6,558 nt of DNA from Candidatus Roizmanbacteria bacterium (lineage in GTDB: Bacteria > Patescibacteriota > Microgenomatia > UBA1406 > GWC2-37-13). Position 1 is the first letter of the stretch. Every line of letters begins with the position of its first letter. This document shows, piece by piece, positions 6,519 through 6,558 of this stretch. The DNA lies in NCBI GenBank assembly GCA_016186235.1, contig JACPMD010000154.1:1-6558 (forward strand), given 5' to 3'. A program made the position numbers and the translations under genes. Under the pieces are notes generated by a model that was not told where the DNA came from, did no database searches, and saw only the letters and a program-made list of their open reading frames with translations.

Positions 6519-6558
6519 TTCCTTGTTAGTGCTTCCTATGATATCTTTACCTATAAAA
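6519..6558. other. right-edge stretch, coding status unresolved
   Basis: On the minus strand these 40 bases are in open frame with the membrane-protein gene (no stop, no ATG/GTG/TTG in frame). They are therefore either a leader with an AGGAAG element 13 bases before the ATG at 6518, or part of a longer N-terminus. I see no convincing -10/-35 pair. Confidence 0.5.

Overview
The window is a fragment of a bacterial surface-glycan or glycolipid biosynthesis locus. It is AT-rich by eye (not counted) and almost fully coding. Six protein genes occupy it: four on the + strand (1-4290) and two on the - strand (4276-6558). The two blocks converge tail to tail. All three stop codons are used as stops and no TGA has to be read through, so the standard bacterial code fits. 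Junctions are extremely compact: overlaps of 22, 4, 15 and 1 bases and one gap of 12 bases. Clear Shine-Dalgarno sites are scarce. This gene mix, compactness and style of membrane/IPT protein would suit a candidate phylum such as Patescibacteria (Microgenomates-like) or Omnitrophica. That is an impression from gene content, not a phylogenetic result.

Plus-strand block: (1) a B12-binding-domain radical SAM protein, cut by the left edge, whose iron-sulfur motif has the unusual spacing CX4CX2C; (2) an inositol-monophosphatase-family sugar/polyol phosphatase with all metal ligands, starting inside gene 1; (3) a GT4-type (GT-B fold) glycosyltransferase; (4) a GT2-type (GT-A fold) glycosyltransferase that overlaps gene 3 by ATGA. 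Minus-strand block, in order of transcription: (6) a multi-pass membrane protein with a C-terminal IPT/TIG-like beta domain, whose frame stays open to the right edge; (5) a zinc-binding, TcaB9-type SAM-dependent sugar C-methyltransferase joined to it by a TAATG junction.

Taken together, the genes suggest assembly of a decorated glycan. A phosphatase could release a sugar or polyol from its phosphate ester, two glycosyltransferases add residues, a C-methyltransferase makes a branched-chain NDP-sugar, and a cobalamin radical SAM enzyme makes a further modification at an unactivated carbon. The membrane protein could be an envelope component or partner, but its role is unknown. Only the family assignments rest on visible motifs; the shared pathway is inferred from gene order. 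No RNA gene, CRISPR array, insertion sequence, attachment site, origin or convincing terminator was seen. No gene-free stretch exceeds about 40 bases. The points most worth checking are the altered Cys spacing of the radical SAM protein, its tight coupling to the phosphatase, the presence of two independent carbon-modifying enzymes in one glycan locus, and the membrane-IPT protein.
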